A stretch of DNA of 64,000 bases from Chryseobacterium wanjuense (GCF_900111495.1 NZ_FOIU01000002.1:682001-746000); one strand, 5' to 3'. Counted from the stretch's first letter, positions 16,019 through 25,386 are shown. Program-made: numbers and translations. The notes: generated by a model not told the origin, from the letters alone.

Positions 16019-16513
16019 AAACCCTTGATAATCCGCAGAAGGACCATAGCTTCCCGGCAGCGGAATATCATTCAATCTGTAATAAACGCCCAATTGCGCT
16101 CTGTGATGAGTCGCCTGATTCAAACTGTGACGAATCGAGCCGTATTTTGACCATTTTGCCAGCTCCTGACCATTGTTTTTCAATGCCCAGCTTTGGTTGA
16201 GGTCGTCTTCTGTGGCGTTGGATAATGCTTCATTGCTTAGTTTGTAATTTTCATCTAAAGCCTTTAGCAAGTCCTCTTTTGTTGAAAGTTTTTTTGGCTG
16301 ATAATCCGTATTGGCAAAATCAAGATCAGAGGTTTTCAGCATCGTGTCTGCCCATCCGAAAACTTCTGCAATATGTGTGGCAAGAGGCATCATTTTCATA
16401 CTTTTTTCGTGTGGTGCGTAATCATTTTTTCCTTCAGGGAAGATTTCAAAAAACTTTCTTGTCGTTTGATACTCGTCCTGAAGTTCGTCTTTTAATTGAG
16501 ATAAAGTGTCCAT
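16016..16513 (-). CDS. DinB family protein
   Basis: This 165-residue protein has the four-helix DinB/YfiT fold signature. The putative metal-binding His residues are in PLATHIAEVFGW and in the paired His of NQATHHRAQLGVYYRLNDIP. DinB-like proteins are often metal-dependent transferases that use thiol cofactors or are stress-induced, but this one has no assigned substrate. The gene is monocistronic and on the opposite strand to its neighbours. No clear promoter or terminator is visible at its ends. Confidence 0.85.
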   Translation of the reverse strand: MDTLSQLKDELQDEYQTTRKFFEIFPEGKNDYAPHEKSMKMMPLATHIAEVFGWADTMLKTSDLDFANTDYQPKKLSTKEDLLKALDENYKLSNEALSNATEDDLNQSWALKNNGQELAKWSKYGSIRHSLNQATHHRAQLGVYYRLNDIPLPGSYGPSADYQGF

Positions 16514-16722
16514 AATATTTTGTTTTTAAGCAGCTTAAAGTTAATATTTTTCATGCTGTAAATATTTTAAAGGAATCATAAATTTTATTTAAGATAAAAT
16601 ATGAGACATTCGTTTGCCATTTTATCGAAATAAAGTTGAAAAAAGAATTTGTTCATTAAAAAAAAATTTTTCCTGTCGTCGAAAATGACAATACAAATAA
16701 AACGAAATGTTTATAAGACGTA

Positions 16723-16750
16723 GCTGAGTGAAACGCCTTTGCGAACGAAA
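16723..16750 (+). repeat. GAGTGAAACGCC repeat core, copy 2
   Basis: The core GAGTGAAACGCCTTTGCG followed by AACGAAA is the same as in the arms of the inverted-repeat element at 49292-49590. It occurs alone here, without an inverted partner. Confidence 0.65.
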
Positions 16751-16830
16751 ATCAACAGAATTATTTTGAATAAAATCTTAGTGTTCTTTGCATTTTAAAA
16801 ATACAAGCAAAAAATAATTTCAAAAAAATC

Positions 16831-16863
16831 TGTAACAAAAGTTAGAAACCACTAACTAATTAG
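16831..16863 (+). promoter_or_regulatory. Shared 32-bp upstream motif, copy 2
   Basis: TGTAACAAAA, six variable bases, then AACCACTAACTAATTA, 49 bases before the GLPGLI start. It matches copy 1 at 13113 at 27 of 32 positions with no gap, which points to a common regulator or sigma factor. Confidence 0.65.
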
Positions 16864-16879
16864 TAAACATTAGAAAAAA

Positions 16880-17788
16880 ATGAAACAACTATTTTCAATA
16901 TTCTTTATAGCTCTTTTTGCGATTGCAAACGCTCAGGATAAAGACTCTAAAGAAACTGCAAACCGTTTCTTTTATGAATTGACTTTCAAACCGAAAAATG
17001 ATTCTGCAAAGCTTGAAAAAGTAATGAGTGTTCTTGATATTGTAAAAGATAGATCCGTTTATAGAGATTATACTGTGATCGGGCAGGATTCTATCATTAA
17101 AGTGCAGATCGAAGCGATGCAGAAATCAGGTGTATTCAAAGACATGTCAAAGTCAATCAGAATGCCAAAATTTTCAGAAAAAATTGTGAAAATTTATCCG
17201 GATATGAAAGTACAATACATTGAAAGAATTGCAAGCGGATTCTCACCAATGGGTATTGCATATAATGAAACAATAAAATTCGACTGGAAAATTTCAAACG
17301 AAAAAGAAAAAATCGGAGCTTATAACGCTCAAAAAGCAACGGCAGAATTTGGCGGAAGAAAATGGACAGCTTGGTTCAGTACAGAACTTCCATTCCAAGA
17401 CGGACCATATAAATTCTCAGGACTTCCCGGCTTAATCGTAAAAATCGAAGATGATGGTAAAAACTATTCATGGGTTCTGCAGGGAAATAAAAAAGTCCCA
17501 AATTGGGAAGAATTATCTTATGCAGAGAAGATCTCCAATATGAGCTTAAAAGTAACGGAAATGCCAAGAGAAAAGTTTGAAAAAACATTTAATGACTTTA
17601 AAAAAGATCCTTTCGCTTCTGTAAGACCGATGATGAATCAGGAAATGATGTCGAAATCCATTCCGGGAATGGACGGAACTATCGGAGATATGATGAAGAA
17701 GCAGGAAAAAATGTATAAAGATTTCTTTAATTCTAATGATAATCCGATCGAGCTGAATCAGCCATCTTCTGATAAAAAGAAAAAATAG
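16880..17788 (+). CDS. GLPGLI family protein, copy 1
   Basis: This 302-residue protein has a signal peptide (to AIANAQ) and the defining motif FSGLPGLIVKIED (about 177-190), preceded by WTAWFSTELPFQDGPYKF. The family is restricted to Bacteroidota and is of unknown function, probably periplasmic or surface-associated. It often accompanies outer-membrane beta-barrel proteins, and here it shares an upstream motif with the one at 13160. A paralogue follows at 17904, separated by a strong terminator, so the two are separate transcripts. The C-terminus is Lys-rich. Confidence 0.9.
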   Translation: MKQLFSIFFIALFAIANAQDKDSKETANRFFYELTFKPKNDSAKLEKVMSVLDIVKDRSVYRDYTVIGQDSIIKVQIEAMQKSGVFKDMSKSIRMPKFSEKIVKIYPDMKVQYIERIASGFSPMGIAYNETIKFDWKISNEKEKIGAYNAQKATAEFGGRKWTAWFSTELPFQDGPYKFSGLPGLIVKIEDDGKNYSWVLQGNKKVPNWEELSYAEKISNMSLKVTEMPREKFEKTFNDFKKDPFASVRPMMNQEMMSKSIPGMDGTIGDMMKKQEKMYKDFFNSNDNPIELNQPSSDKKKK

Positions 17789-17813
17789 ACATTCATATCA
17801 ACTAAATTATATT

Positions 17814-17857
17814 TAAATCAACCCAAATACGTCTCGTGTTTGGGTTGATTTTTTTTA
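17814..17857 (+). terminator. Strong rho-independent terminator between the two GLPGLI genes
   Basis: Stem AATCAACCCAAA / TTTGGGTTGATT with a short loop and eight T. It ends the transcript of the first GLPGLI gene. Confidence 0.92.
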
Positions 17858-17903
17858 CAGAAAATTCTGGTATTGTATTTGCTTCAATGCACAAAAAACA
17901 AAG

Positions 17904-18779
17904 ATGAAAAAATTACTTTTAACATTAGCCATCATTGGCTTTATTACATCACAGGCTCAACAGAAAGCAAACCGATTCTTTTATGAGCTTACTTTTAAAC
18001 CCAAAAAACAATCTGAACTTACCGATAAGGTAATGACGGCATTGGATATTTTGGATAAAAAATCTGTATATGAAGATTTTACTGAACGCGCACAAGATTC
18101 AATTGTAAAAAATGTGGTGGAAACGGCAGAAAAATCCGGACAGCATTATGATCTTGCAAATTTTATAAAAGATAAAAAGTTTGATCATAAAATCACGAAG
18201 CCTTATCCCAATATGGAAAAAGAAATTATTAATGATTTTACGGGATCTGAATTTTACCAATATACTGAAAACATAAAATTCAACTGGAAAGTCCTGAACG
18301 AAAAAGAGAAAATCGGAGAGTATAATACTCAAAAAGCAACGACTGAATTTGGAGGTAGACAATGGACAGCCTGGTTCAGCACAGAAATTCCCTTTCAGGA
18401 CGGACCTTATAAGTTTTATGGACTTCCCGGGTTGATCGTAAAAATTGAGGACACAGGAAAAAATTACTCATGGGTTTTACAGGGAAATAAAAAAATTGAA
18501 AACTATGACGAGGTCTCTTATACTCGAAGAATGATAGAAAATCAAGGGCTTAGTTTTACGCCTATTATTACTACCAAAGAAAAGTTTGAGAAAGCTCGGG
18601 AAAGCTATCAGTCGAATCCATTGAGAGGTTTAAGAGAAAGGCTAACTCCAGAGATGATGAATGAGATGGTGCCCGGAGAAAATAAAACAATGGGTGAGAT
18701 GTTTAGAGAAGAAGAAAAGAAGGAAAAAGAAAGAATTAACGCATTAAATAATCCCATCGAGCTTCCTTCAAAAAAATAA
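17904..18779 (+). CDS. GLPGLI family protein, copy 2
   Basis: A 291-residue paralogue of the gene at 16880. Both have a signal peptide, the ANRFFYELTFKPK block right after it, the FQDGPYKFxGLPGLIVKIED core, and NYSWVLQGNKK. They differ mainly in the first third and the C-terminal 70 residues. The order and similarity suggest tandem duplication. The 32-bp motif upstream of copy 1 is not present here, so this copy has lost, or never had, the same control. Confidence 0.9.
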   Translation: MKKLLLTLAIIGFITSQAQQKANRFFYELTFKPKKQSELTDKVMTALDILDKKSVYEDFTERAQDSIVKNVVETAEKSGQHYDLANFIKDKKFDHKITKPYPNMEKEIINDFTGSEFYQYTENIKFNWKVLNEKEKIGEYNTQKATTEFGGRQWTAWFSTEIPFQDGPYKFYGLPGLIVKIEDTGKNYSWVLQGNKKIENYDEVSYTRRMIENQGLSFTPIITTKEKFEKARESYQSNPLRGLRERLTPEMMNEMVPGENKTMGEMFREEEKKEKERINALNNPIELPSKK

Positions 18780-18796
18780 AAAATATTTAAAATACT

Positions 18797-18832
18797 TAAT
18801 CCCATTTCTATGAATGGGATTGTTTTTTTTCA
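18797..18832 (+). terminator. Terminator after second GLPGLI gene
   Basis: Stem AATCCCAT / ATGGGATT with an eight-base loop, followed by a G and eight T. Confidence 0.88.
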
Positions 18833-18867
18833 TAATGTGATGTTATTTAGATTAAATTTAAATAGCG

Positions 18868-18875
18868 TATATTTG
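18868..18875 (+). promoter_or_regulatory. Promoter -7 element of feoAB
   Basis: TATATTTG matches TAnnTTTG and lies 20 bases before the feoA start. A fully convincing -33 TTG is not seen. Confidence 0.6.
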
Positions 18876-18894
18876 CATCACAAAAAAGCAGGCT

Positions 18895-19149
18895 TTGAAA
18901 GATAAGGATTTACATAAGTTGAGCAGATTTCCTAAAAACAAAATAGGAAAGATCATCGGGTATGATAATGACAGTCTGAGAATGCCCAATAAGATCATCG
19001 AAATGGGTCTTCTTCCGGAGACTGCTTTCAGGGTTTTGTACCAGGCTCCTTTCAACGGACCGATGTATGTGGAATTTGGGGATGAGAAAAGCCGCATCGC
19101 GCTTCGTGAGGAAGAGGGTGAGTTTATCATTGTTGAAGAATTGAATTAA
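18895..19149 (+). CDS. feoA: FeoA family ferrous iron transport protein
   Basis: An 84-residue SH3-like protein of the FeoA family, with GKIIGYDNDS and the conserved IIEMGLLPET segment. FeoA is a small cytosolic partner of FeoB in Fe(II) uptake. The start is TTG at 18895, because the first in-frame ATG is 67 bases downstream and would remove the conserved N-terminal part. The stop overlaps the feoB start in TAATG, so translation is coupled. Confidence 0.88.
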   Translation: MKDKDLHKLSRFPKNKIGKIIGYDNDSLRMPNKIIEMGLLPETAFRVLYQAPFNGPMYVEFGDEKSRIALREEEGEFIIVEELN

Positions 19150-21182
19150 TGCAGGAAAATAAGAAAAAGCAGGTACTTTTAGTCGGAAATCCTAATGTCG
19201 GAAAGTCTACGGTTTTTAATGCACTTTGCAACAAAAAACAAAAGACCGGAAATTATGCAGGAGTTACAGTGGCGAGTCATTCCGGAAACTATACTTTTAA
19301 GAATGAGGAAGTTGAGGTGATCGACTTACCCGGTTCGTACAGTATTTATCCAAGTTCGGAGGATGAGGCTATTTTTTCCAAATTTCTTATTGATGAGCAG
19401 AAAAACTATGCAGGAGTTATTTATATTCTTGAAGCTTTAAGCTTAAAAAGAGGTCTTCTTCTGTTTCAGCAGATCCAGGATCTGGGAATTCCTATGATTT
19501 TAGTGGTCAATCAAATCGATCAGGCAGAAAGAAGGGGAATTACTATCGATATTGAAAAATTTTCCGAAGCTTTAGGTATTAAAATCATTCAGACCAACGC
19601 AAAAGAAAATGTTGGGATTGATGCCATTAAAGAAGCTGTTTTACACAATCAGTTCGTAAAATCAGAAAAAATTTCGTTTGAAACACCGAACGAGCATAAA
19701 GATTTTATCCAGAAAGTGGCTTCCCACAAAGGAATTGATAACGAATACAAAGCGTGGATGAGCCTTTCTTTGGGAACAGACCTCGGAAGAATAGAAACTG
19801 TAATGGAGCTTATGAATGAGCCGGATTCTAAAAGTTTGGTTCCGAAACGGTTACAGGTTCAGGAAACGGTAAGGAGATATCAGCATGTAGATAAGATTTT
19901 ATCGAATGTTATTTCCAAAAAACCTCAGTTTAAAGAATTATTAACTGAGAAATTAGACAAAGTTTTAGTTCATAAATTCTGGGGATACGCTGTTTTCCTG
20001 ATGATTTTATTAATCATTTTCCAGAGTGTTTTCTTTTTGGCAGAATATCCGATGAACTGGATCGACGATTTGTTCTCTTGGTTAGCAACATTTACCGCAG
20101 AACATTTACCGGAAGGACCGATTAATTCACTCATTTCGAACGGAATTATTCCGGGAATAGGAGGAATCGTAGTTTTTGCACCACAGATCGGAATTTTGCT
20201 GTACTTTCTGTATTTGCTGGAAGATTCGGGATATATGGCGAGAGTGGTTTTCCTGATGGACAGGCTTTTAAGACCTTTCGGATTAAACGGGAAAAGTATT
20301 GTTCCGTTGGTTTCAGGGACTGCTTGTGCCATTCCGGCGGTCATTTCAACAAGAAATATTGAAAATTTAAAGGAAAGATTGTTGACGATTTTAGTGACAC
20401 CTTTCATGACATGTTCTGCGAGACTTCCGGTGTACAGTATCATCATCGGATTGATCATTTCAGACGGAACATTTTTAGGAATAAAATATAAAGCGCTGGT
20501 GTTGATGGGGATGTATCTGCTTGGTTTTATAGTAGCACTGCTTTCTGCGTCAATTCTTAAAAAATTTATTAAAAGTAAAGGTAAAACCTATCTTGTAATG
20601 GATTTACCAACTTACAAAAAACCGCTTTTTGGCTATGATTTCAAAATGGTTTTGGGTAAAGTCTGGGAATTTATCACGGGAGCAGGGAAGATTATTTTCA
20701 TTGTAAGCATCATTATATGGTTCTTGAGTTATTTCGGGCCAAAACAGAAACCGGATCAGTTCGTTGCTGCCAATGTAGAGCTGGATCATTCTTATCTGGC
20801 AAAAATGGGGAAAGGAATCGAACCTGTAATTGCTCCTCTCGGATACGATTGGAAAATGGGAGTTGGTATTCTGACAAGTTTCGTGGCGAGAGAAGTTTTC
20901 GTAGGAACGATGTCTACACTATACAGTCTGGAAGATGATGCCCCGGAAGTGAAAGTAATCGATAAAATGAGACGCGATGTAAAACCGAACGGCGAAAAAG
21001 TGTTCAGTTTTGCGACAGGGGTTTCAGTACTTTTATTTTATGCATTTGCAATGCAGTGTGTTTCTACACTTGCAGTAGTCTACAGAGAAACCAAAAGCTG
21101 GAGATGGACCGGCTTACAGGTAGCGATGATGACAGGTTTGGCATATTTTGTGTCGATGATAGCTTATCAGATTTTAAAATAA
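19149..21182 (+). CDS. feoB: Ferrous iron transporter FeoB
   Basis: This 677-residue protein has an N-terminal G domain with G1 GNPNVGKST (13-21), G3 DLPGSYS and G4 NQID. A helical spacer follows, then a transmembrane part from about residue 275 with several Gate-type helices and the conserved FLPQ-like and CAIPAVI/TCSARLPVY segments. It imports Fe(II) across the inner membrane. It shares bases with feoA at its start and with the Cys-rich gene at its end (both TAATG). The length is close to the family norm. No Fur-like box was clear in front of the operon. Confidence 0.96.
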   Translation: MQENKKKQVLLVGNPNVGKSTVFNALCNKKQKTGNYAGVTVASHSGNYTFKNEEVEVIDLPGSYSIYPSSEDEAIFSKFLIDEQKNYAGVIYILEALSLKRGLLLFQQIQDLGIPMILVVNQIDQAERRGITIDIEKFSEALGIKIIQTNAKENVGIDAIKEAVLHNQFVKSEKISFETPNEHKDFIQKVASHKGIDNEYKAWMSLSLGTDLGRIETVMELMNEPDSKSLVPKRLQVQETVRRYQHVDKILSNVISKKPQFKELLTEKLDKVLVHKFWGYAVFLMILLIIFQSVFFLAEYPMNWIDDLFSWLATFTAEHLPEGPINSLISNGIIPGIGGIVVFAPQIGILLYFLYLLEDSGYMARVVFLMDRLLRPFGLNGKSIVPLVSGTACAIPAVISTRNIENLKERLLTILVTPFMTCSARLPVYSIIIGLIISDGTFLGIKYKALVLMGMYLLGFIVALLSASILKKFIKSKGKTYLVMDLPTYKKPLFGYDFKMVLGKVWEFITGAGKIIFIVSIIIWFLSYFGPKQKPDQFVAANVELDHSYLAKMGKGIEPVIAPLGYDWKMGVGILTSFVAREVFVGTMSTLYSLEDDAPEVKVIDKMRRDVKPNGEKVFSFATGVSVLLFYAFAMQCVSTLAVVYRETKSWRWTGLQVAMMTGLAYFVSMIAYQILK

Positions 21183-21334
21183 TGGACTCTTCATTAATTT
21201 TACAGTATATAATTGTTTTACTGATCGTTGCATTTGCCTGTTATTCTTTATTTAAGATACTCAGGAAAAACTTCGCACCGAAGAAATTCAGTTCAAAAAG
21301 AACGAACTGTGATAAAGACTGCGGATGCTCATAG
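21182..21334 (+). CDS. FeoB-associated Cys-rich membrane protein
   Basis: This 50-residue protein has one transmembrane helix (about 9-28, YIIVLLIVAFACYSLFKI) and a short basic then Cys-rich tail ending CDKDCGCS. It is the Bacteroidota counterpart of the small proteins that follow feoB. The ATG at 21182 overlaps the feoB stop. A longer frame from 21056 lies inside feoB and is rejected. The tail Cys residues may hold iron or zinc, or act in redox control of FeoB. Confidence 0.85.
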   Translation: MDSSLILQYIIVLLIVAFACYSLFKILRKNFAPKKFSSKRTNCDKDCGCS

Positions 21335-21412
21335 TTGAAACAGATTATCATTCAGGTAAATAATTCTAAAAAAATATTGTAATTTCATTTCGGGAATTAT
21401 AAACACATCTGA

Positions 21413-22426
21413 ATGAGAATATATTTTCTGATAATCGCATTTTTGTGTACTAAAATTAATGCACAAATAGATACGGCAAAAATTACATCATACGAGCATC
21501 AGGTCATGGTGCGTGTCAACTTTGATACAAACCTGGAAGATTTTGTATTCAATTCTAAAAGTGAAGGAATTGAGGAAGTAATCAAAATTTCCGTAAATAA
21601 TAAGATAAAAACTTCCTTAAGTCTTGATTATAGAATAATAAGTGCCAGTGTCTCGTTTGCGCCGAATTTTATTCCCGGGAATAATCAAAATGAATTGAAG
21701 GGAAAAAGTTCTTATACCAATTTAGAGTTCAGGTTTTTTCCTAAAAGTTTTATCCAGGAAGTTTATTATAAAAATGTAAAAGGATTTTATATAAGAAATA
21801 CAGAAGATTTTATACCCAGATGGAGAAGAAAAATAGATCCTTATATACAGTTTCCGGATCTTAGGGTTCAAAGTTTTGGAGGACTGACTTCATATGTTTT
21901 TAATAAAGATTTTTCATTAAAAGGAATTTACACCCAGAGAGAATGGCAGAAAGTAAGCAAAGGAAGCTTGGTTGCAGCGATCGATTATGATCTTACGATT
22001 TTTTCTAATCAGATGGATGAATATGAAAGCAAGGAGCAGCAATATACTCTCGGGCTGAATTTAGGATATTATTACAACTGGGTGATCTCCAAAAAAGTAA
22101 GCATCGCACCTTACACCTGGCTGGGAAGCGGAGGAAAATGGGGTGTTTCACAAGGAACATTCTCAGACGGTACAAAAGACGAAAAAGAAACATACCGTTC
22201 CCTTACTTTCAGATGGGGCAGCGGAATTCATATCGGATACAATTCCGACCGGTTTTTATATGGCACAAAAATAGATGTTACCTCGCACAATTATAGGATT
22301 GATTCCGAATCAAGAGTAAGAAACAACAATATCTATGGCTTGATCTATGTCGGATATCGTTTTGCACCGCCAAAAGCAGTGAGCGAAAATTATGATAAAA
22401 TTCAGAAAAAAATACCGATCCTATAA
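21413..22426 (+). CDS. DUF4421-like outer-membrane protein
   Basis: This 337-residue protein has a signal peptide (to INAQ) and alternating, aromatic beta-strand-rich sequence to the end (YGLIYVGYRFAPPKAVSENY). That suggests a beta-barrel of the DUF4421 type common in Bacteroidota. There is no plug or TonB box. It is separate from its neighbours. The function is unknown and the family assignment is moderate. Confidence 0.65.
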   Translation: MRIYFLIIAFLCTKINAQIDTAKITSYEHQVMVRVNFDTNLEDFVFNSKSEGIEEVIKISVNNKIKTSLSLDYRIISASVSFAPNFIPGNNQNELKGKSSYTNLEFRFFPKSFIQEVYYKNVKGFYIRNTEDFIPRWRRKIDPYIQFPDLRVQSFGGLTSYVFNKDFSLKGIYTQREWQKVSKGSLVAAIDYDLTIFSNQMDEYESKEQQYTLGLNLGYYYNWVISKKVSIAPYTWLGSGGKWGVSQGTFSDGTKDEKETYRSLTFRWGSGIHIGYNSDRFLYGTKIDVTSHNYRIDSESRVRNNNIYGLIYVGYRFAPPKAVSENYDKIQKKIPIL

Positions 22427-22443
22427 TTGAAAGTCTTTTTAAG

Positions 22444-22451
22444 TATCTTTG
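22444..22451 (+). promoter_or_regulatory. Promoter -7 element of glmM
   Basis: TATCTTTG matches TAnnTTTG, 46 bases before the start codon. A TTG lies at 22427-22429 (14-base spacer, shorter than usual). Confidence 0.55.
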
Positions 22452-22496
22452 CAGCGAAAAATAAACGTTAAAATAATAAATTAAAATAAAAGCATA

Positions 22497-23879
22497 ATGT
22501 CGTTAATCAAATCTATTTCAGGGATCAGAGGAACAATCGGTGGAAAAGTAAACGATAATCTGACGCCGCTGGATGTGGTAAAGTTTGCTTCAGCATTCGG
22601 AACCTGGCTTCAGAATCAGAAGAATAAAAAAGATTTAACTCTTGTTATCGGAAGAGATGCAAGAATTTCCGGACAAATGGTTTCCTCTTTGGTTACGGCG
22701 ACATTACAAGGTCTGGGTATCAATGTAGTTGATCTGGGACTTTCCACAACGCCGACTGTTGAGGTAATGGTTCCGGAACTGAATGCGGACGGAGGAATTA
22801 TCCTTACCGCTTCCCACAACCCGAAACAATGGAACGCCCTTAAATTATTGAATGATAAAGGAGAATTTATCAGTGGGGAAAACGGGGCCGAAGTTTTGGC
22901 TTTGGCTGAAAGTGAAGACTTCAATTATGCAGAGGTAGATGATTTGGGAAAATATGAAACAAGGGATGATGTTTTTGATATTCATATTCAGCAGATTCTT
23001 GACCTGCCGATGGTGGATGTTGAAGCTATTAAAGCTAAAAATTTCAAAGTGGTTCTGGATGCCGTAAATTCTACGGGAGGGATCGCAATTCCGATGTTGT
23101 TGGACAAACTTGGTTGTGAAACAGTAAAATTATATTGCGAGCCGACAGGGCATTTCCCTCACAATCCTGAACCGTTGAAGGAACATTTGGGAGACATCTG
23201 CGAATTGGTAAAAAAGGAAAATGCAGACCTGGGAATCGTAGTAGATCCGGATGTAGACAGATTAGCCTTAATCGATGAGAAAGGTGAAATGTTCGGGGAA
23301 GAATACACCCTGGTTGCTGTTGCAGATTATTTATTGAAAAATAAAAACGGAGTGGCAATTTCCAATCTTTCTTCTAGCCGTGCATTAAGAGATGTAGCAC
23401 AGACTCACAACTCAGAATATTTTGCAAGTGCTGTGGGAGAGGTAAATGTTGTTACTTTAATGAAAGAGAAAAATGCAGTGATCGGAGGAGAAGGAAATGG
23501 AGGAATTATCTACCCTGATCTGCACTACGGAAGAGATTCTTTGGTAGGAGTGGCGTTATTTTTAACTCATTTGGCGAAGGAAAACAAAACTGTTTCTGAA
23601 CTGAGAGCAGGATATCCGAGCTATTTTATGGGTAAAAAGAAAATTGAACTGACTCCGGAGATCAATGTGGATGATATTTTAACTAAAATGGAAAAAGAAT
23701 ATCAAAATGAAGAGGTGTCTACAGTAGACGGAGTAAAAATAGATTTTGAAAATAATTGGGTTCATCTTAGAAAATCTAATACAGAGCCGATTATCAGGAT
23801 TTATACAGAGGCCAAATCTCAGGAAGAAGCCGATACGTTAGGTGATGAAATGATAGCTAAAATCAATAGTCTGATCTAA
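22497..23879 (+). CDS. glmM: Phosphoglucosamine mutase
   Basis: This 460-residue alpha-D-phosphohexomutase shows GIRGTIGG at the N-terminus, the phosphoserine loop TASHNPKQWN (about 100-109), the metal-binding DPDVDRLALID, GGEGNGGI and the C-terminal phosphate-binding RKSNTEPIIRIYTEA. GlmM converts glucosamine-6-phosphate to glucosamine-1-phosphate for UDP-GlcNAc. The family in Bacteroidota is often annotated as GlmM or phosphomannomutase; the sequence alone does not fully separate these. Monocistronic. Confidence 0.88.
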   Translation: MSLIKSISGIRGTIGGKVNDNLTPLDVVKFASAFGTWLQNQKNKKDLTLVIGRDARISGQMVSSLVTATLQGLGINVVDLGLSTTPTVEVMVPELNADGGIILTASHNPKQWNALKLLNDKGEFISGENGAEVLALAESEDFNYAEVDDLGKYETRDDVFDIHIQQILDLPMVDVEAIKAKNFKVVLDAVNSTGGIAIPMLLDKLGCETVKLYCEPTGHFPHNPEPLKEHLGDICELVKKENADLGIVVDPDVDRLALIDEKGEMFGEEYTLVAVADYLLKNKNGVAISNLSSSRALRDVAQTHNSEYFASAVGEVNVVTLMKEKNAVIGGEGNGGIIYPDLHYGRDSLVGVALFLTHLAKENKTVSELRAGYPSYFMGKKKIELTPEINVDDILTKMEKEYQNEEVSTVDGVKIDFENNWVHLRKSNTEPIIRIYTEAKSQEEADTLGDEMIAKINSLI

Positions 23880-24003
23880 AAAATTTAACATCTATTTCAT
23901 CATTTAACAAAAGAATTATTATTAACTTTATAGTACTAAGATTTTCAGAACCGAGTATTTGTATATCTCATATCTCAAGTCTTAAATCTTAAAACTGTTT
24001 ATA

Positions 24004-25386
24004 TTGGAAGAGTATTTTGGAAATGAACTTGTAAAAAAGTTCGAAGAAATGATGGAAAATAATGATGAATTCTACTTTGATACAGAAGAGTTGGAAGACA
24101 TTATTATTTATTATTTGGAGCTGGGAGATTTTAATTATGCAGATACAGCTGTGAATTACGGTCTGAAGCTTCACCCCAATTCCTTAGATATCAAGATCAA
24201 AAAACTTGAAATTCTTCTGGAGTGGGAAGATTATAATACGGCAAAAGAGCTTATCGACGAGTTGAAGGGTTCATCTATGGAAAACACAGACTTTTTGGTT
24301 TGCTATGCGAAGTATTATTCGAACTTAGGAAATCCTAGAAAATCCATTGAAATTTGCAAAAAAGCTTTGGAACTGAAAGAAGAAGAAAACTTCCTTCACA
24401 ACTTCATTGCCGATGAATATGTGAATCTCGGAGATCCTTTTAACGCTCTTAAACATTATAAAAAAGCTTTAAAAGAAGACCCTACCGACGAATATGCGTT
24501 GGAAAACTGTATGGTCTGCTTCAGCGATTTGAATAAGAGTGAGGAGGCTATTGCCTTTCTTAATGAATATTTAGACGAATTTGCCTATTCTGAAGTGGCA
24601 TGGCTGGAATACGGGCAGTATTATTTCAACAGAAAAAACTACGAGGAAGCGATAAAGGGTTACGACTATTTATTGGCGATCAACTCTAGTTCTGTTGGGG
24701 TTTATGCCAATAAAGCGGCTTGCTATGAAGCATTAGGTCAATATAAAAAAGCCATCGAAGTCTACGAAGAAATGCTCGAGTTGGAATATACAAAAGCATT
24801 TACATTTTATAAAATCGGACTTTGCTATAAAGCTTTAAAACAGCCTATTGTCGCTTTAAATGCTTTCCAGAAATCGTTGAGAGAAGACCCTCAGTTTTAT
24901 CTTGCGATGATGGAACAGTCTTATCTTTACGAAGAAATGGGCGGCATGACAGAAGCCTTACACTTCGCCAAAGAAGCCACTCAGCTGAATGAAAACAATC
25001 TTGATTATCAGAAAAGATTAGCTTTTTTATTCATCGATTCGGGGAAGTTTGAAGAAAGTCTTTCCTGCCTGAAAAAACTGGTAGACGTAGAGCCGTCAAG
25101 ATTCTACAATTGGTATGCTTACTCGGAAGTATTAATGCTTTTGGGCGAATATGAAGAAGCAATTATTATTTTAAATAAAGCTTTAAAAGCGCATCACAGA
25201 GCAGAATTGTATTATCAGCTAAGCAACTGCTATTTCAACCTGAAAGATCAGGAAAACGGCATTGAATCACTTAAAAAGGCTTTGGAATTAGATCCTTCTT
25301 TGGTTACGGATATGCAGAAAAAATATCCTTTCATTAAAGATGAGGTGAAGAAAGTGAAGGCGAAAGTTAAAAAGAAGAACTCATAG
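24004..25386 (+). CDS. Tetratricopeptide-repeat protein
   Basis: The 460 residues are almost entirely TPR helices (for example EAIKGYDYLLAINSSSVGVYA, KAIEVYEEMLELEYTKAF, ESLKKALELDP), with about 11 repeats and no signal peptide. The start is TTG at 24004, preserving MEEYFGNELVKKFEEM; in-frame ATGs occur at 24049 and 24052, which would shorten it by 15 or 16 residues. The C-terminal tail is basic (KVKAKVKKKNS). It is probably a cytosolic scaffold with unknown partners. Confidence 0.9.
   Translation: MEEYFGNELVKKFEEMMENNDEFYFDTEELEDIIIYYLELGDFNYADTAVNYGLKLHPNSLDIKIKKLEILLEWEDYNTAKELIDELKGSSMENTDFLVCYAKYYSNLGNPRKSIEICKKALELKEEENFLHNFIADEYVNLGDPFNALKHYKKALKEDPTDEYALENCMVCFSDLNKSEEAIAFLNEYLDEFAYSEVAWLEYGQYYFNRKNYEEAIKGYDYLLAINSSSVGVYANKAACYEALGQYKKAIEVYEEMLELEYTKAFTFYKIGLCYKALKQPIVALNAFQKSLREDPQFYLAMMEQSYLYEEMGGMTEALHFAKEATQLNENNLDYQKRLAFLFIDSGKFEESLSCLKKLVDVEPSRFYNWYAYSEVLMLLGEYEEAIIILNKALKAHHRAELYYQLSNCYFNLKDQENGIESLKKALELDPSLVTDMQKKYPFIKDEVKKVKAKVKKKNS

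Larger units (their letters stand above)
16514..16879. other. Intergenic region, 366 bp
   Basis: No gene. It contains a copy of the GAGTGAAACGCC core (16723-16750) and, next to the GLPGLI gene, the second 32-bp motif (16831-16863). Confidence 0.6.

Noticed and set aside
21056..21181. Upstream extension of the FeoB-associated Cys-rich gene
   Set aside because: It reads out of frame through the end of feoB; the real product starts at 21182.
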